Shown piece by piece: positions 1 through 7,242 of a stretch of 11,496 bases of DNA (position 1 is its first letter; every line of letters starts with the position of its first letter). The stretch lies in the NCBI GenBank assembly GCA_031255355.1, contig JAIRSR010000200.1, positions 1 through 11,496 on the forward strand, read 5' to 3'. A program made the translations under genes and the position numbers. Below the pieces are notes generated by a model. It was given only the letters and a program-made list of their open reading frames with translations. It made no database searches and had not been told where the DNA came from. Source of the DNA: Clostridiales bacterium (GTDB lineage: Bacteria > Bacillota > Clostridia > Monoglobales > Firm-18).

Positions 1-105
1 CTTCGGCATATCGAAGTCGCGCTCGCGCAAGAGAATCACGCGGTTACAGAACTCGCCTTTTCCGGCAAGGGCAAAAATTTTGCGATAGAAATACGGTACG
101 CGTAA
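1..105 (+). CDS. 3' end of an unidentified gene (partial)
   Basis: Reading frame 1 is open from the left edge for 34 codons and stops at TAA (103-105). The tail ends in FAIEIRYA, with a lysine- and glycine-containing turn before it. I do not recognise the family from so short a piece. The codon use (many GCG, CTC, GAA codons) resembles that of the neighbouring genes, and the frame ends just before the hairpin at 117-150. Both facts fit a real gene converging on serA. No start or domain is visible, so this could still be a chance open frame. Confidence 0.5.
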   Translation, partial: LRHIEVALAQENHAVTELAFSGKGKNFAIEIRYA

Positions 106-107
106 AC

Positions 108-150
108 AAAAAGAAAAAACGGCGGTTCGGGTGTTCCCGAACCGCCGTTT
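108..150 (-). terminator. Intrinsic terminator of the serC-serA operon
   Basis: A perfect 11-bp inverted repeat (121-131 with 136-146, 4-base loop) extends by A/T and C/G pairs to about 117-150. On the minus strand the stem is followed by a T-rich tract, six T then C then five T, read from 119 down to 108. It begins 3 bases after the serA stop codon at 153-155. On the plus strand the stem is followed by only three T, so it would be a weaker stop for the converging gene that ends at 105. Confidence 0.92.
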
Positions 151-152
151 GT

Positions 153-1322
153 CTACTCTGCAATTAAGCGGACTTTTAACACGCCGTCCATTGCCCGAAT
201 CGTTTCGGGGATTTTCGCGTCGGGCATACACGCGGTTTCTAAAATGGTGTAGGCGTAATCGCCCTTACTTTTGTTCAGCATATTGTCAATGTTCAGATTA
301 TGCTCCGCGAACATGGCACTGAACTGCTTTAGCATACTTGGTACGTTTTTATGCGCGATACACAGGCGCACCGGCGATTCGCGCTCCACCGCGCAGGGCG
401 GGAAGTTGACCGAATTGATGATGTTGCCGTTTTCCAAAAACTCTTTTAACTCATCTGCCGCCATAACAGCGCAGTTGTCCTCGCTCTCCGGCGTGGACGC
501 GCCCAAATGGGGAATCGGTATGATAGACGGCTTCCCAAGCATGGACGCGTTAGGGAAGTCCGTGATATAACACGCTACTTTGCCGCTTTGCGTCGCGTCG
601 ATGATCGCGCCGTCGTCCACGAGTTCCCCGCGCGAAAAGTTGAGGATCCTTACGCCGTCTTTCATGGCGGCAATCGCGTCGGCGTTGATCGTCCCGCGCG
701 TTTCGCCGTTGAGCGGGATATGGAGGGTGATATAATCTGAATTTTCAAATATTTCTTTCACCCCGGACGCTTTTTTGACAGCGCGGGAAAGTCCCCAAGC
801 CGCGTCTACCGAGATGTATGGGTCGTAGCCGATCACTTCCATACCGAGGGCGTTCGCGGCGTTGGCGACCATAACGCCTATCGCGCCAAGCCCGATGACG
901 CCAAGGGTTTTGCCCATGATTTCCGGCCCCGCGTACGCGGATTTGCCTTTTTCGACGGTCTTTCCCACGTTTTCACCCTCGCCGCCTAACGTTTGCGCCC
1001 AATTTACGCCGTCGATAATCTTTCGGGAGGACAACAGCAACGCGCCGATGACAAGTTCCTTTACGGCGTTCGCGTTCGCGCCCGGCGTGTTGAACACCAC
1101 CACACCCGCCTCACTGCACTTGTCAATGGGGATATTGTTGACCCCCGCCCCCGCGCGGGCGACCGCCAACAGGCTTTGCGGCAACTCCATATCGTGCATA
1201 GAAAAACTTCGGAGGATTACCGCGTCGGGATTTTCTATATCGCCGCCGCAGTTGTATTTCCCGCCGCCAAGACGGTCTATGCCGCATTGCGCGATTTTAT
1301 TCAAAGTTAGCACGTTAAACAA
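153..1322 (-). CDS. serA: D-3-phosphoglycerate dehydrogenase with C-terminal ACT domain
   Basis: Oxidises 3-phosphoglycerate to 3-phosphohydroxypyruvate with NAD, the first step of serine synthesis in the cytoplasm. The protein has 389 residues. The N-terminal substrate-binding half holds RAGAGVNNIP (56-65) and NTPGANANAV (78-87). The Rossmann motif GLGAIG is at 144-149, with an acidic D167 at the end of the second strand. NFSRGELVDD carries the catalytic Arg231, and PHLGAST carries His272. A single ACT domain fills roughly 315-389 and may bind serine for feedback control. The start is TTG at 1322-1320, one base after the serC stop, with AAAGGGTG upstream. Starting there gives the N-terminus MFNVLTLNKI, which fits the family. 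Odd point: where most family members have a D-V-F-x-x-E-P motif with the catalytic glutamate, this one reads TDFPN (254-258). The short 389-residue form with one ACT domain is common in anaerobic Firmicutes. Confidence 0.95.
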   Translation of the reverse strand: MFNVLTLNKIAQCGIDRLGGGKYNCGGDIENPDAVILRSFSMHDMELPQSLLAVARAGAGVNNIPIDKCSEAGVVVFNTPGANANAVKELVIGALLLSSRKIIDGVNWAQTLGGEGENVGKTVEKGKSAYAGPEIMGKTLGVIGLGAIGVMVANAANALGMEVIGYDPYISVDAAWGLSRAVKKASGVKEIFENSDYITLHIPLNGETRGTINADAIAAMKDGVRILNFSRGELVDDGAIIDATQSGKVACYITDFPNASMLGKPSIIPIPHLGASTPESEDNCAVMAADELKEFLENGNIINSVNFPPCAVERESPVRLCIAHKNVPSMLKQFSAMFAEHNLNIDNMLNKSKGDYAYTILETACMPDAKIPETIRAMDGVLKVRLIAE

Positions 1323-1323
1323 T

Positions 1324-2403
1324 TCAGTTCACCCTTTCAAATTCCTTCATAAACTCCACAAGCGCGGCAACGCCCGCTTTCGGCATCGCGTTATAAATAC
1401 TCGCGCGCATTCCCCCGACGCTCCTGTGGCCTTTGAGGTTTTCAAAGCCGTTTGCCTTTGCTTCCTTAATGAATTTGTCGTTCAGCGCGTCGTCGCCCGT
1501 GACAAACGGTATGTTCATCAAAGAGCGGTCTTTTTTCACTACCGTACCTTTGAACATACTGCTGCCGTCGAGGAAGTCATACAGAAGTTTCGCCTTTTCC
1601 TCGTTCAACGCCTGCATTGCGGGAACGCCGCCCAACTCTTTCACCCATTCCAGCACCAACTTGACGATATAAATCGCGTAGGTCGGCGGCGTGTTGTACA
1701 TGGAAGCGTTCGCGGCGTGTATGTCGTACTTGAACATGGTCGGCGTATGCTCCATCGCGTGTCCGAGTAAATCCTCGCGGACGATTACCACCGTCACCCC
1801 CGCAGGGCCCATGTTTTTTTGCGCCCCCGCGTAGATTAAGCCGTATTTGGATACCTCCGCCGTTTCGGATAAAATCAAAGAGGACATATCTGAAACCAAG
1901 GGAACATTGCCTGTGTCGGGGAGTTCGGTGTAGCGCGTACCGTAAATGGTGTTGTTTGACGTGATGTGGAAGTACGAAGCGTCCGGGTCGAACGCGGACT
2001 TGTCCAACGCGGGAATGTAGTTAAATACAGCGTCCGCGCTTGACGCGACTGTGTTCACAACGCCGTACCGCGCCGCCTCTTGCGCCGCCTTTTTCGCCCA
2101 CTGACCCGTCACGACGAAATCCGCTTTGCCCGTCCTGCCCATGAGGTTCAGCGGAACCATAGCGAATTGGCTGGACGCGCCGCCCTGTAAAAACAGCACC
2201 TTGTAGTTATCAGGAATGTCCATAAGTTCGCGCAAAAGTGCCTCCGCGCCTTGAATAATCGCCTCATATGCCTTGGAGCGGTGGCTCATCTCCATAACGC
2301 CCATACCGCTGTCACCGCAGCACAGCATTTCCTCTGCGGCTTTTGTAAGCGCGGGTTCGGGCAAAACCGACGGCCCGGCTGAAAAATTATATACTCTTTG
2401 CAT
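1324..2403 (-). CDS. serC: Phosphoserine aminotransferase
   Basis: A PLP enzyme that transfers the amino group of glutamate to 3-phosphohydroxypyruvate, giving phosphoserine (second step of serine synthesis). It may also serve pyridoxal phosphate synthesis. The length, 359 residues, is the usual one. Visible family marks are YNFSAGPSVLP at the N-terminus, SHRS around Arg42, GGASSQF (74-80), TGQW (99-102), TSNNTIYGT (148-156), D172 in VSDMSS, and the PLP-binding lysine Lys196 in YAGAQKNMGPAG. GGMRASIYNAMP near the C-terminus is also typical. The ATG at 2403-2401 has GGGGAGGT 7 bases upstream. It is the first gene of a two-gene operon with serA, which starts 1 base after its TGA, so translation is probably coupled. 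No serB phosphatase gene is present nearby. Confidence 0.97.
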   Translation of the reverse strand: MQRVYNFSAGPSVLPEPALTKAAEEMLCCGDSGMGVMEMSHRSKAYEAIIQGAEALLRELMDIPDNYKVLFLQGGASSQFAMVPLNLMGRTGKADFVVTGQWAKKAAQEAARYGVVNTVASSADAVFNYIPALDKSAFDPDASYFHITSNNTIYGTRYTELPDTGNVPLVSDMSSLILSETAEVSKYGLIYAGAQKNMGPAGVTVVIVREDLLGHAMEHTPTMFKYDIHAANASMYNTPPTYAIYIVKLVLEWVKELGGVPAMQALNEEKAKLLYDFLDGSSMFKGTVVKKDRSLMNIPFVTGDDALNDKFIKEAKANGFENLKGHRSVGGMRASIYNAMPKAGVAALVEFMKEFERVN

Positions 2404-2448
2404 TTTCGCGACCTCCCCTGTAGTAGTTTGTTAATAATTCTACAATGT

Positions 2449-2477
2449 ATTATACAACGTATTCGCGCAAAAGTCAA
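2449..2477 (-). promoter_or_regulatory. Sigma-A type promoter of serC-serA
   Basis: On the minus strand, TTGACT (2477-2472) and a perfect TATAAT (2454-2449) are separated by exactly 17 bases. Transcription should start near 2442, leaving a leader of about 40 bases before the serC ATG. That leader is too short for a T-box or a typical riboswitch. Confidence 0.88.
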
Positions 2478-2545
2478 TCATTTCAAATCATTTCATCAGT
2501 TTCCCTCCGCCGTACTCCGCGCGTCGGTGAAATACCGGCGAAATA

Positions 2546-3532
2546 CTATAAGATGCTTTCGATTTCCGCAAGTTCGCTGTCGGTAAATTCGCGGTTTTCA
2601 AGGGCGCGGACATTTTCCGTAATCTGTTCGGGACGGCTCGCGCCAATCAGTACGCTGGTCAATTTCCCGACTTTCAACGCCCACACCAACGCCATTTGCG
2701 CCAACGTCTGATTTCGCCGCGCGGCAATGGCGTTAAGGCTTGTGACCTTTTCCAACACCTCTTTGGTAATCTGTTCCGCTCTGAGGAAGCCGTCCGGCCT
2801 GTCCGCGCGGGAGCCTTTCGGGATTCCGTTCAAGTATTTGCCTGTCAACAGCCCTTGCGCCAACGGCGAAAAGGCGATACTGCCGATGCCGTCGCGTTGC
2901 AGTACGTCGGTTAAGCCGTCCTCGATCCAGCGGTTAAACATGCTGTAACTTGGTTGGTGAATCAGGCACGGAACGCCCATTCCCCGCAGCAGCCTTGACG
3001 CTTCGGCGGTTTGTTCCGCGCTGTAACTTGAAATCCCCGCGTACAGAGCCTTACCCTGTTTGACGACGTGCGCGAGTGCGCCCATGGTTTCCTCCAAGGG
3101 GGTGTTCGGGTCGGGACGGTGCGAATAGAAAATATCCACATACTCCAACCCCATGCGCTTTAGCGATTGGTCGAGCGAGGCAATCAGATACTTGCGGCTG
3201 CCCCATTCACCGTAGGGGCCGTGCCACATGAAGTACCCCGCCTTCGTGGAAATCACAAGTTCGTCACGGCAACCCGCCAACGCGCCGCGCAGCAGGTTTC
3301 CGAAGTTTTCCTCCGCGCTTCCCCGCGCGGGGCCGTAGTTGTTGGCAAGGTCAAAGTGCGTAATGCCAAGGCGGAACGCCGTCTGCACCATATCCGACAT
3401 ATTATCGTAAACATCCGCGCTGCCGAAGTTGTGCCATAGCCCGAGGGAAACGGCGGGAAGCAGAAGCCCGCTGGCGCCGCAACGGTTGTACGTCATTGTT
3501 TCATAGCGTTTGGGATCGTTTGGAAGTGTCAT
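2546..3532 (-). CDS. Aldo/keto reductase, YghZ (L-glyceraldehyde-3-phosphate reductase)-like
   Basis: An NADPH-dependent carbonyl reductase of the AKR superfamily, 328 residues. It closely matches my memory of E. coli YghZ along nearly its whole length, for example SLGLWHNFG, THFDLANNYGP, GSAEENFG, GSRKYLIASLDQSLKRMGL, FYSHR, LIHQPSY, PLAQGLLTGKYLNGIP and VLIGAS. The catalytic tetrad can be placed at Asp61, Tyr66, Lys97 and His138. The cofactor-phosphate motif GASRPEQITEN is at 297-307. YghZ reduces L-glyceraldehyde 3-phosphate and methylglyoxal, so a role in clearing reactive aldehydes is plausible but inferred. The C-terminus is about 18 residues shorter than in YghZ. The ATG at 3532-3530 lies 2 bases after the glyS stop. 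The N-terminal PKRYETMTYNRCG aligns with the YghZ start, so the upstream ATG is preferred over Met13. Only a distant AAGGTGG precedes it, which suggests translation coupled to glyS. Confidence 0.93.
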   Translation of the reverse strand: MTLPNDPKRYETMTYNRCGASGLLLPAVSLGLWHNFGSADVYDNMSDMVQTAFRLGITHFDLANNYGPARGSAEENFGNLLRGALAGCRDELVISTKAGYFMWHGPYGEWGSRKYLIASLDQSLKRMGLEYVDIFYSHRPDPNTPLEETMGALAHVVKQGKALYAGISSYSAEQTAEASRLLRGMGVPCLIHQPSYSMFNRWIEDGLTDVLQRDGIGSIAFSPLAQGLLTGKYLNGIPKGSRADRPDGFLRAEQITKEVLEKVTSLNAIAARRNQTLAQMALVWALKVGKLTSVLIGASRPEQITENVRALENREFTDSELAEIESIL

Positions 3533-3534
3533 TT

Positions 3535-4917
3535 TTAATACGCCACCTTTCGTGAGATATAATCCGCCAACTCTGCGGCGGGGACGCGCGTTTGTGCCAT
3601 CGTGTCACGGTCGCGCACGGTGACGCAGCCGTCAGTTTCCGTTTCAAAATCCACCGTCACACAAAACGGTGTGCCGATTTCGTCTTGACGGCGGTACCGC
3701 TTGCCGATACTGCCCGCGTCGTCATATTCGCAGGGAAACACGCGGGAAAGTTCGTCGTGCAGTTCCGTTGCCTTATCGCCTAACTTTTTAGAGAGCGGAA
3801 GCACCGCCGCCTTGATTGGCGCAAGAGCGGGGTGGAACCGCATAACCACGCGGGTATCGCCCTCCCCGACCGCCTCCTCGTCGTACGCCTCTACCAAAAA
3901 CGCAAGCGTCACGCGATCCGCGCCGAGGGACGGCTCGATGACGAACGGTACATATTTTTCGTTTGTCGCGGGGTCGAGGTACTCAAAACTCTCGCCCGAG
4001 TGCGCGGCATGGGCGTTGAGGTCGAAATCCGTTCTGTCCGCGATGCCCCACAACTCACCCCACCCAAAGGGGAACAAAAACTCAAAATCCGTCGTGGCGT
4101 TGGAATAGTGGGATAACTCCTCCGGCTGATGATCGCGCAAACGCAGGTTTTCCTCTTTGATGTTCAGACCGAGCAGCCAATTTTTGCAGTATTCTTTCCA
4201 ATACGCGAACCATTCCAAGTCGGTGCCGGGCTTGCAGAAAAATTCCAACTCCATTTGCTCAAATTCGCGGGTGCGGAACGTGAAGTTGCCCGGGGTAATC
4301 TCGTTGCGGAAGGACTTGCCGATTTGCCCCACGCCGAACGGAACCTTTTTTCGGCTGGTGCGCTGTATGTTCTTGAAGTTGACGAAGATGCCCTGTGCCG
4401 TTTCGGGACGGAGGAAAAGTTCGTTTTTCGCGTCCTCCGTCACGCCTTGAAAGGTCTTGAACATCAAGTTAAACTTGCGTATGCCGGTGAAGTCGTGCTT
4501 GCCGCAATCGGGGCAAGGTACGTTGTGTTCGTCGATGTACGCCGTCATTTGCTCGTCCGTCCAACCGTCGGCGACAGTACCGCCGCCGCTGAAGTCCTCG
4601 ATCAGTTTGTCGGCGCGGTGGCGCGTTTTGCACACCTTGCAATCCATGAGCGGGTCGGAAAACCCGCCCGCGTGTCCCGAAGCGACCCACGTCTGCGGAT
4701 TCATCAGAATCGCGGAATCCAGACCAACGTTGTAGCGGCTTTCCTGCACGAACTTTTTCCACCAAGCGCGCTTGACGTTGTTTTTCAGTTCCGCGCCCAA
4801 CGGTCCGTAATCCCACGTGTTTGCCAGACCGCCGTAAATCTCTGACCCGGGGTACACAAAGCCTCTGCCCTTGCATAGGGCGACCAACTTATCCATAGTT
4901 TTTTCTGAATTTAACAT
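3535..4917 (-). CDS. glyS: Glycyl-tRNA synthetase (single-chain class II)
   Basis: Attaches glycine to tRNA-Gly using ATP, in the cytoplasm. This is the homodimeric class II type (often named GlyQS), not the alpha/beta type. It has 460 residues, the usual length. Features by residue: GFVYPGSEIYGG and WDYGP near the N-terminus; two CxxC pairs (Cys93/96, Cys135/138), probably a small zinc site in the insertion; RPETAQGIF; motif 2 with FRNE (203-206) and the FRTREFEQMELEFF segment; EPSLGADR (motif 3, Arg334) followed by LAFL. The anticodon-binding domain starts near HPALAPIKAAVLPL (about 361). The frame stays open up to 5016, but that extension lies upstream of the promoter. AGGAGG at 4929-4924 sits 6 bases before the ATG at 4917 and fixes the start. 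The aldo/keto reductase gene follows after 2 bases. Confidence 0.97.
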   Translation of the reverse strand: MLNSEKTMDKLVALCKGRGFVYPGSEIYGGLANTWDYGPLGAELKNNVKRAWWKKFVQESRYNVGLDSAILMNPQTWVASGHAGGFSDPLMDCKVCKTRHRADKLIEDFSGGGTVADGWTDEQMTAYIDEHNVPCPDCGKHDFTGIRKFNLMFKTFQGVTEDAKNELFLRPETAQGIFVNFKNIQRTSRKKVPFGVGQIGKSFRNEITPGNFTFRTREFEQMELEFFCKPGTDLEWFAYWKEYCKNWLLGLNIKEENLRLRDHQPEELSHYSNATTDFEFLFPFGWGELWGIADRTDFDLNAHAAHSGESFEYLDPATNEKYVPFVIEPSLGADRVTLAFLVEAYDEEAVGEGDTRVVMRFHPALAPIKAAVLPLSKKLGDKATELHDELSRVFPCEYDDAGSIGKRYRRQDEIGTPFCVTVDFETETDGCVTVRDRDTMAQTRVPAAELADYISRKVAY

Positions 4918-4923
4918 CACACG

Positions 4924-4929
4924 CCTCCT
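4924..4929 (-). promoter_or_regulatory. Ribosome binding site fixing the glyS start
   Basis: A perfect AGGAGG on the minus strand, 6 bases before the ATG at 4917-4915. It supports the 460-residue protein rather than the 493-residue reading that would begin at 5016. Confidence 0.88.
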
Positions 4930-4965
4930 GTCATAATCGCGGGGAATAATTTTTCTTTCCTTTAT

Positions 4966-4994
4966 ATTATCACTAATTTTTCCCGGGTTGTCAA
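4966..4994 (-). promoter_or_regulatory. Sigma-A type promoter of glyS and the aldo/keto reductase gene
   Basis: On the minus strand, a perfect TTGACA (4994-4989), a 17-base spacer and GATAAT (4971-4966, 5 of 6 matches). The start of transcription should fall near 4959, giving a leader of only about 42 bases. There is no room for the T-box leader that controls many Firmicutes glyS genes. The A-rich stretch further upstream on the same strand (RC of about 5020-5040) could help RNA polymerase binding. Confidence 0.88.
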
Positions 4995-5132
4995 GAGTAG
5001 AGCAAAATATTTTCATACTTTTTTGTTCTGTTTTGTTCTATCCCCGTCCCGCCCCGCGTATATTAGACCTGTACGGACACGCTTCGCGAACGGACAAGCA
5101 GGCGGCGTTATTTTGAAATACGGAGGAAACGT

Positions 5133-5984
5133 ATGACGGCAAAGGAGCAAATCATCCCGAAACTTCCCGACGAAATACGGCGGTTGTTAGAGCGGGAGGA
5201 CTTCACGCGGTTAGAGGAAATCCGCTTGCGGAGTCAACGGCAGGTGACGCTGTACGGCGCGGGGGAACATAAGCGGCTGCCCCATACGGCGACGCGGAGC
5301 GACATCGAGCGCACACTTCAATTGGTGAGCGGCTCGTCCGTCTACGCCTATATTGACGAAATCAAAAACTGCTTTATCACGCTGGAGGGCGGGCATAGGG
5401 TGGGGCTATGCGGCAGAGCGGTTTTGCACGGCGGCGGCGTGGCGAATATTACGCATGTCAGCGGCGTGAACTTCCGCGTAGCGCGTCAGGTACCGGGCGC
5501 GGCAAACGCGGTCATGCCGTTTGTGGTAAAGGACGGCGAAGTGGCGAATACCCTCATCATATCGCCGCCGCAATGCGGAAAGACGACCCTGCTGCGCGAC
5601 CTCGCGCGGCAAATCGGCGGCAGCCGCAAAGTTTCGGTCATCGACGAGCGCGGGGAAATCGCCGCGTCGCACAACGGGGTCCCCCAACACGACGTAGGGG
5701 AAATGACCGACGTGCTTGACCTTTGCCCCAAGGCAATCGGCATACCGCTCATGCTTCGGAGTATGTCGCCCGAGGTGATCGTCACTGACGAAATCGCCGA
5801 TTGCGACGTGAGCGCGGTAGGGCAGGCGTTATCTTGCGGTGTGAAAATTATCGCGACGGCGCACGGCGACGACTTCCGCCAAGTGCTGCGGCGGGTGCGG
5901 CTGGACGGCGTGATTGACGAATTTGGCTGTATCATCACGCTGAGCAGGCGGCACGGTCCGGGGACGGTGGAAAAAATCAATTAG
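5133..5984 (+). CDS. spoIIIAA: Stage III sporulation protein AA (ATPase)
   Basis: A secretion-type ATPase, thought to power the SpoIIIA-SpoIIQ channel from the mother-cell side after engulfment. It has 283 residues (B. subtilis protein about 307). The N-terminal part carries FTRLEEIRLR and GHRVGLCGRAV (87-97), which is typical of SpoIIIAA. The Walker A loop SPPQCGKTTLLRD spans 144-156, with Lys150 and Thr151. IDERGEIAA (170-178) and the Walker B-like IVTDEIAD with Asp219/Glu220 follow. The TAHGDD segment near the C-terminus is also conserved. No membrane segment is seen, as expected. GGAGG ends 7 bases before the ATG. It is the first gene of the operon and divergent from glyS; spoIIIAB follows after 91 bases. 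The operon should be under sigma-E, but I could not find a convincing sigma-E promoter. Confidence 0.95.
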   Translation: MTAKEQIIPKLPDEIRRLLEREDFTRLEEIRLRSQRQVTLYGAGEHKRLPHTATRSDIERTLQLVSGSSVYAYIDEIKNCFITLEGGHRVGLCGRAVLHGGGVANITHVSGVNFRVARQVPGAANAVMPFVVKDGEVANTLIISPPQCGKTTLLRDLARQIGGSRKVSVIDERGEIAASHNGVPQHDVGEMTDVLDLCPKAIGIPLMLRSMSPEVIVTDEIADCDVSAVGQALSCGVKIIATAHGDDFRQVLRRVRLDGVIDEFGCIITLSRRHGPGTVEKIN

Positions 5985-6075
5985 ATCCGGCGGGCTGTTT
6001 CATTGTTCTAAAAGCGGACAAAGTATCATAGTCTATTTGTAGGACGACTTGTCCGTGAACAGGGGGAGATTACAT

Positions 6076-6594
6076 ATGCTGATAAAACTGATCGGAGGCG
6101 CCGTCATTATTTTATGCGCGGCGAAAATCGGGTTTGACGAAGCGGGGAAGTACGGCAAAAGGGTGCGGGAACTGCGCGAACTGCAAGTCGCGCTTGTCGC
6201 GCTCAAGGGTGAGATTAGTTTTTGCCGTACACCGCTCGCGGAGGCGTTGACCAAAACGGCGCGGCGGCTGAAAACGCCGGCGGGGGAGGTGTTCCTCGCG
6301 GCGGGCGGCGGGTTGAAAGACGGCGCGGCGACCGTCAAGGAGGCTTGGGACGGCGCGATTTCTGCGGCGCGGAAAAATCTTTCGCTCAACGGTGACGATT
6401 TGGACATACTCAGTGCCTTCGGCGGGTTGCTCGGCATGAGTGACGCGGCGGGGCAGTTGGAAAATATCGAACTGACCTCGGCGAAACTTTCCGCGCGGGA
6501 AGCGGAAGCGGAGCGGGAGGAACAACGGTTCGCGAAGTTGTACCGGAGTTTGGGCGTCATCGGCGGTATATTTTTGGCGGTGCTTTTTCTGTAA
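6076..6594 (+). CDS. spoIIIAB: Stage III sporulation protein AB
   Basis: A membrane-anchored protein of the SpoIIIA channel, 172 residues (B. subtilis 171). A hydrophobic helix occupies about residues 1-17, followed by GFDEAGKYGKRVRELRELQVALVAL, a typical SpoIIIAB segment. The middle is helical, and a second hydrophobic stretch closes the protein (YRSLGVIGGIFLAVLFL). By analogy with type II/IV secretion platform proteins (GspF-like), it may couple the SpoIIIAA ATPase to the membrane; this is inference from the family. ATG at 6076 is chosen because AGGGGGAGA (6061-6069) sits at the right distance. A TTG nine codons upstream (6049) has no such site, and the extra residues do not resemble the family. 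Confidence 0.93.
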   Translation: MLIKLIGGAVIILCAAKIGFDEAGKYGKRVRELRELQVALVALKGEISFCRTPLAEALTKTARRLKTPAGEVFLAAGGGLKDGAATVKEAWDGAISAARKNLSLNGDDLDILSAFGGLLGMSDAAGQLENIELTSAKLSAREAEAEREEQRFAKLYRSLGVIGGIFLAVLFL

Positions 6595-6658
6595 GAGCCT
6601 GTCTAAACGGCAGATTAGATATGTTCGGGGACCGAAACGCGAACGGAAAGAGGAGTAT

Positions 6659-6862
6659 ATGGAAACCACGGGAATTGATTTCATCTTTAAGATTGCCGCA
6701 ATCGGCATCATCACGGCGGTGCTGTATCAATTGCTGAAAAACGCGCAGCGGGAGGAACTCGCGCTTATGACGTCCATCGCGGGGCTGGTCGTTGTTTTGC
6801 TGATGCTCGTGCGGGAGATCAACGTCCTGTTCACCACGATAAAATCACTGTTCGGGCTATGA
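6659..6862 (+). CDS. spoIIIAC: Stage III sporulation protein AC
   Basis: A small integral membrane protein of the SpoIIIA channel, 67 residues (B. subtilis 68). Two hydrophobic helices are clear: about residues 6-25 and 35-51, separated by the polar turn KNAQREELAL. The final VREINVLFTTIKSLFGL is typical of the family. AGAGGAG ends 5-6 bases before the ATG. The TGA stop overlaps the spoIIIAD ATG in an ATGA (6859-6862), so the two are probably translated together. SpoIIIAC and SpoIIIAD are related and are thought to form a membrane platform. Confidence 0.95.
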   Translation: METTGIDFIFKIAAIGIITAVLYQLLKNAQREELALMTSIAGLVVVLLMLVREINVLFTTIKSLFGL

Positions 6863-7242
6863 TTATCAAAATCATAGCGGCGGGAATCATCAGCGCGGCG
6901 CTTTCGCTTACGCTTCGGCAATACAAAAGTGAATATACCGGCTTGGTCGCCGTCGGGTGCGGCGCGGTGATGCTTGCCATGCTGTCGGACGACCTCGCGG
7001 CGGCGGTGGGCGCGGTACGTGCGGCGGCGGACGGCTTGGGGCTGGAACCCTCTTACATCACGACGCTGATTAAAATTACCGGGATCGCGTATCTGACGCA
7101 ATTCGGCGCGTCGGTGTGTGAGGACGCGGGGGAGCGGGCAATCGCCGTGAAAATTGAATTTGCGGGGAGGATTACCATTCTGCTGATGTCCGCGCCGCTG
7201 GTGTTCGCTATTTTGAATTTGATTACGGGGATATTGCCATGA
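6859..7242 (+). CDS. spoIIIAD: Stage III sporulation protein AD
   Basis: An integral membrane protein of the channel, 127 residues (B. subtilis 133). The N-terminal helix IIKIIAAGIISAALSLTL is followed by the short basic segment RQYKSEY and a second helix (GLVAVGCGAVMLAML). Family-like signatures are PSYITTLIKITGIAYLTQFG and CEDAGERAIAVKIEFAGR, and a last hydrophobic helix (ILLMSAPLVFAILNLITGILP) ends the protein. Both ends overlap neighbours by 4 bases (ATGA with spoIIIAC at 6859 and with spoIIIAE at 7239), a sign of tight translational coupling. Confidence 0.95.
   Translation: MIIKIIAAGIISAALSLTLRQYKSEYTGLVAVGCGAVMLAMLSDDLAAAVGAVRAAADGLGLEPSYITTLIKITGIAYLTQFGASVCEDAGERAIAVKIEFAGRITILLMSAPLVFAILNLITGILP

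Noticed and set aside
2500..2545. Imperfect hairpin after the aldo/keto reductase gene as a terminator
   Set aside because: About 7 pairs with a mismatch, but no T run follows on the minus strand, so read-through towards serC cannot be excluded or shown.
4918..4965. T-box riboswitch for glyS
   Set aside because: The predicted leader is only about 42 bases. I saw no T-box sequence and no terminator hairpin in the intergenic region on the minus strand.
4918..5016. A 33-residue N-terminal extension of GlyS starting at 5016
   Set aside because: It would begin upstream of the TTGACA/GATAAT promoter at 4966-4994. AGGAGG 6 bases before the ATG at 4917 and the normal family length of 460 residues support the shorter form.
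5014..5080. Sigma-E promoter for spoIIIA (CATACTTT at 5014-5021 as -10, or GTATATT at 5058-5064 as -35)
   Set aside because: Each element lacks its partner at the expected 13-16 base distance. The operon is expected to use sigma-E, but I cannot place the promoter from sequence alone.
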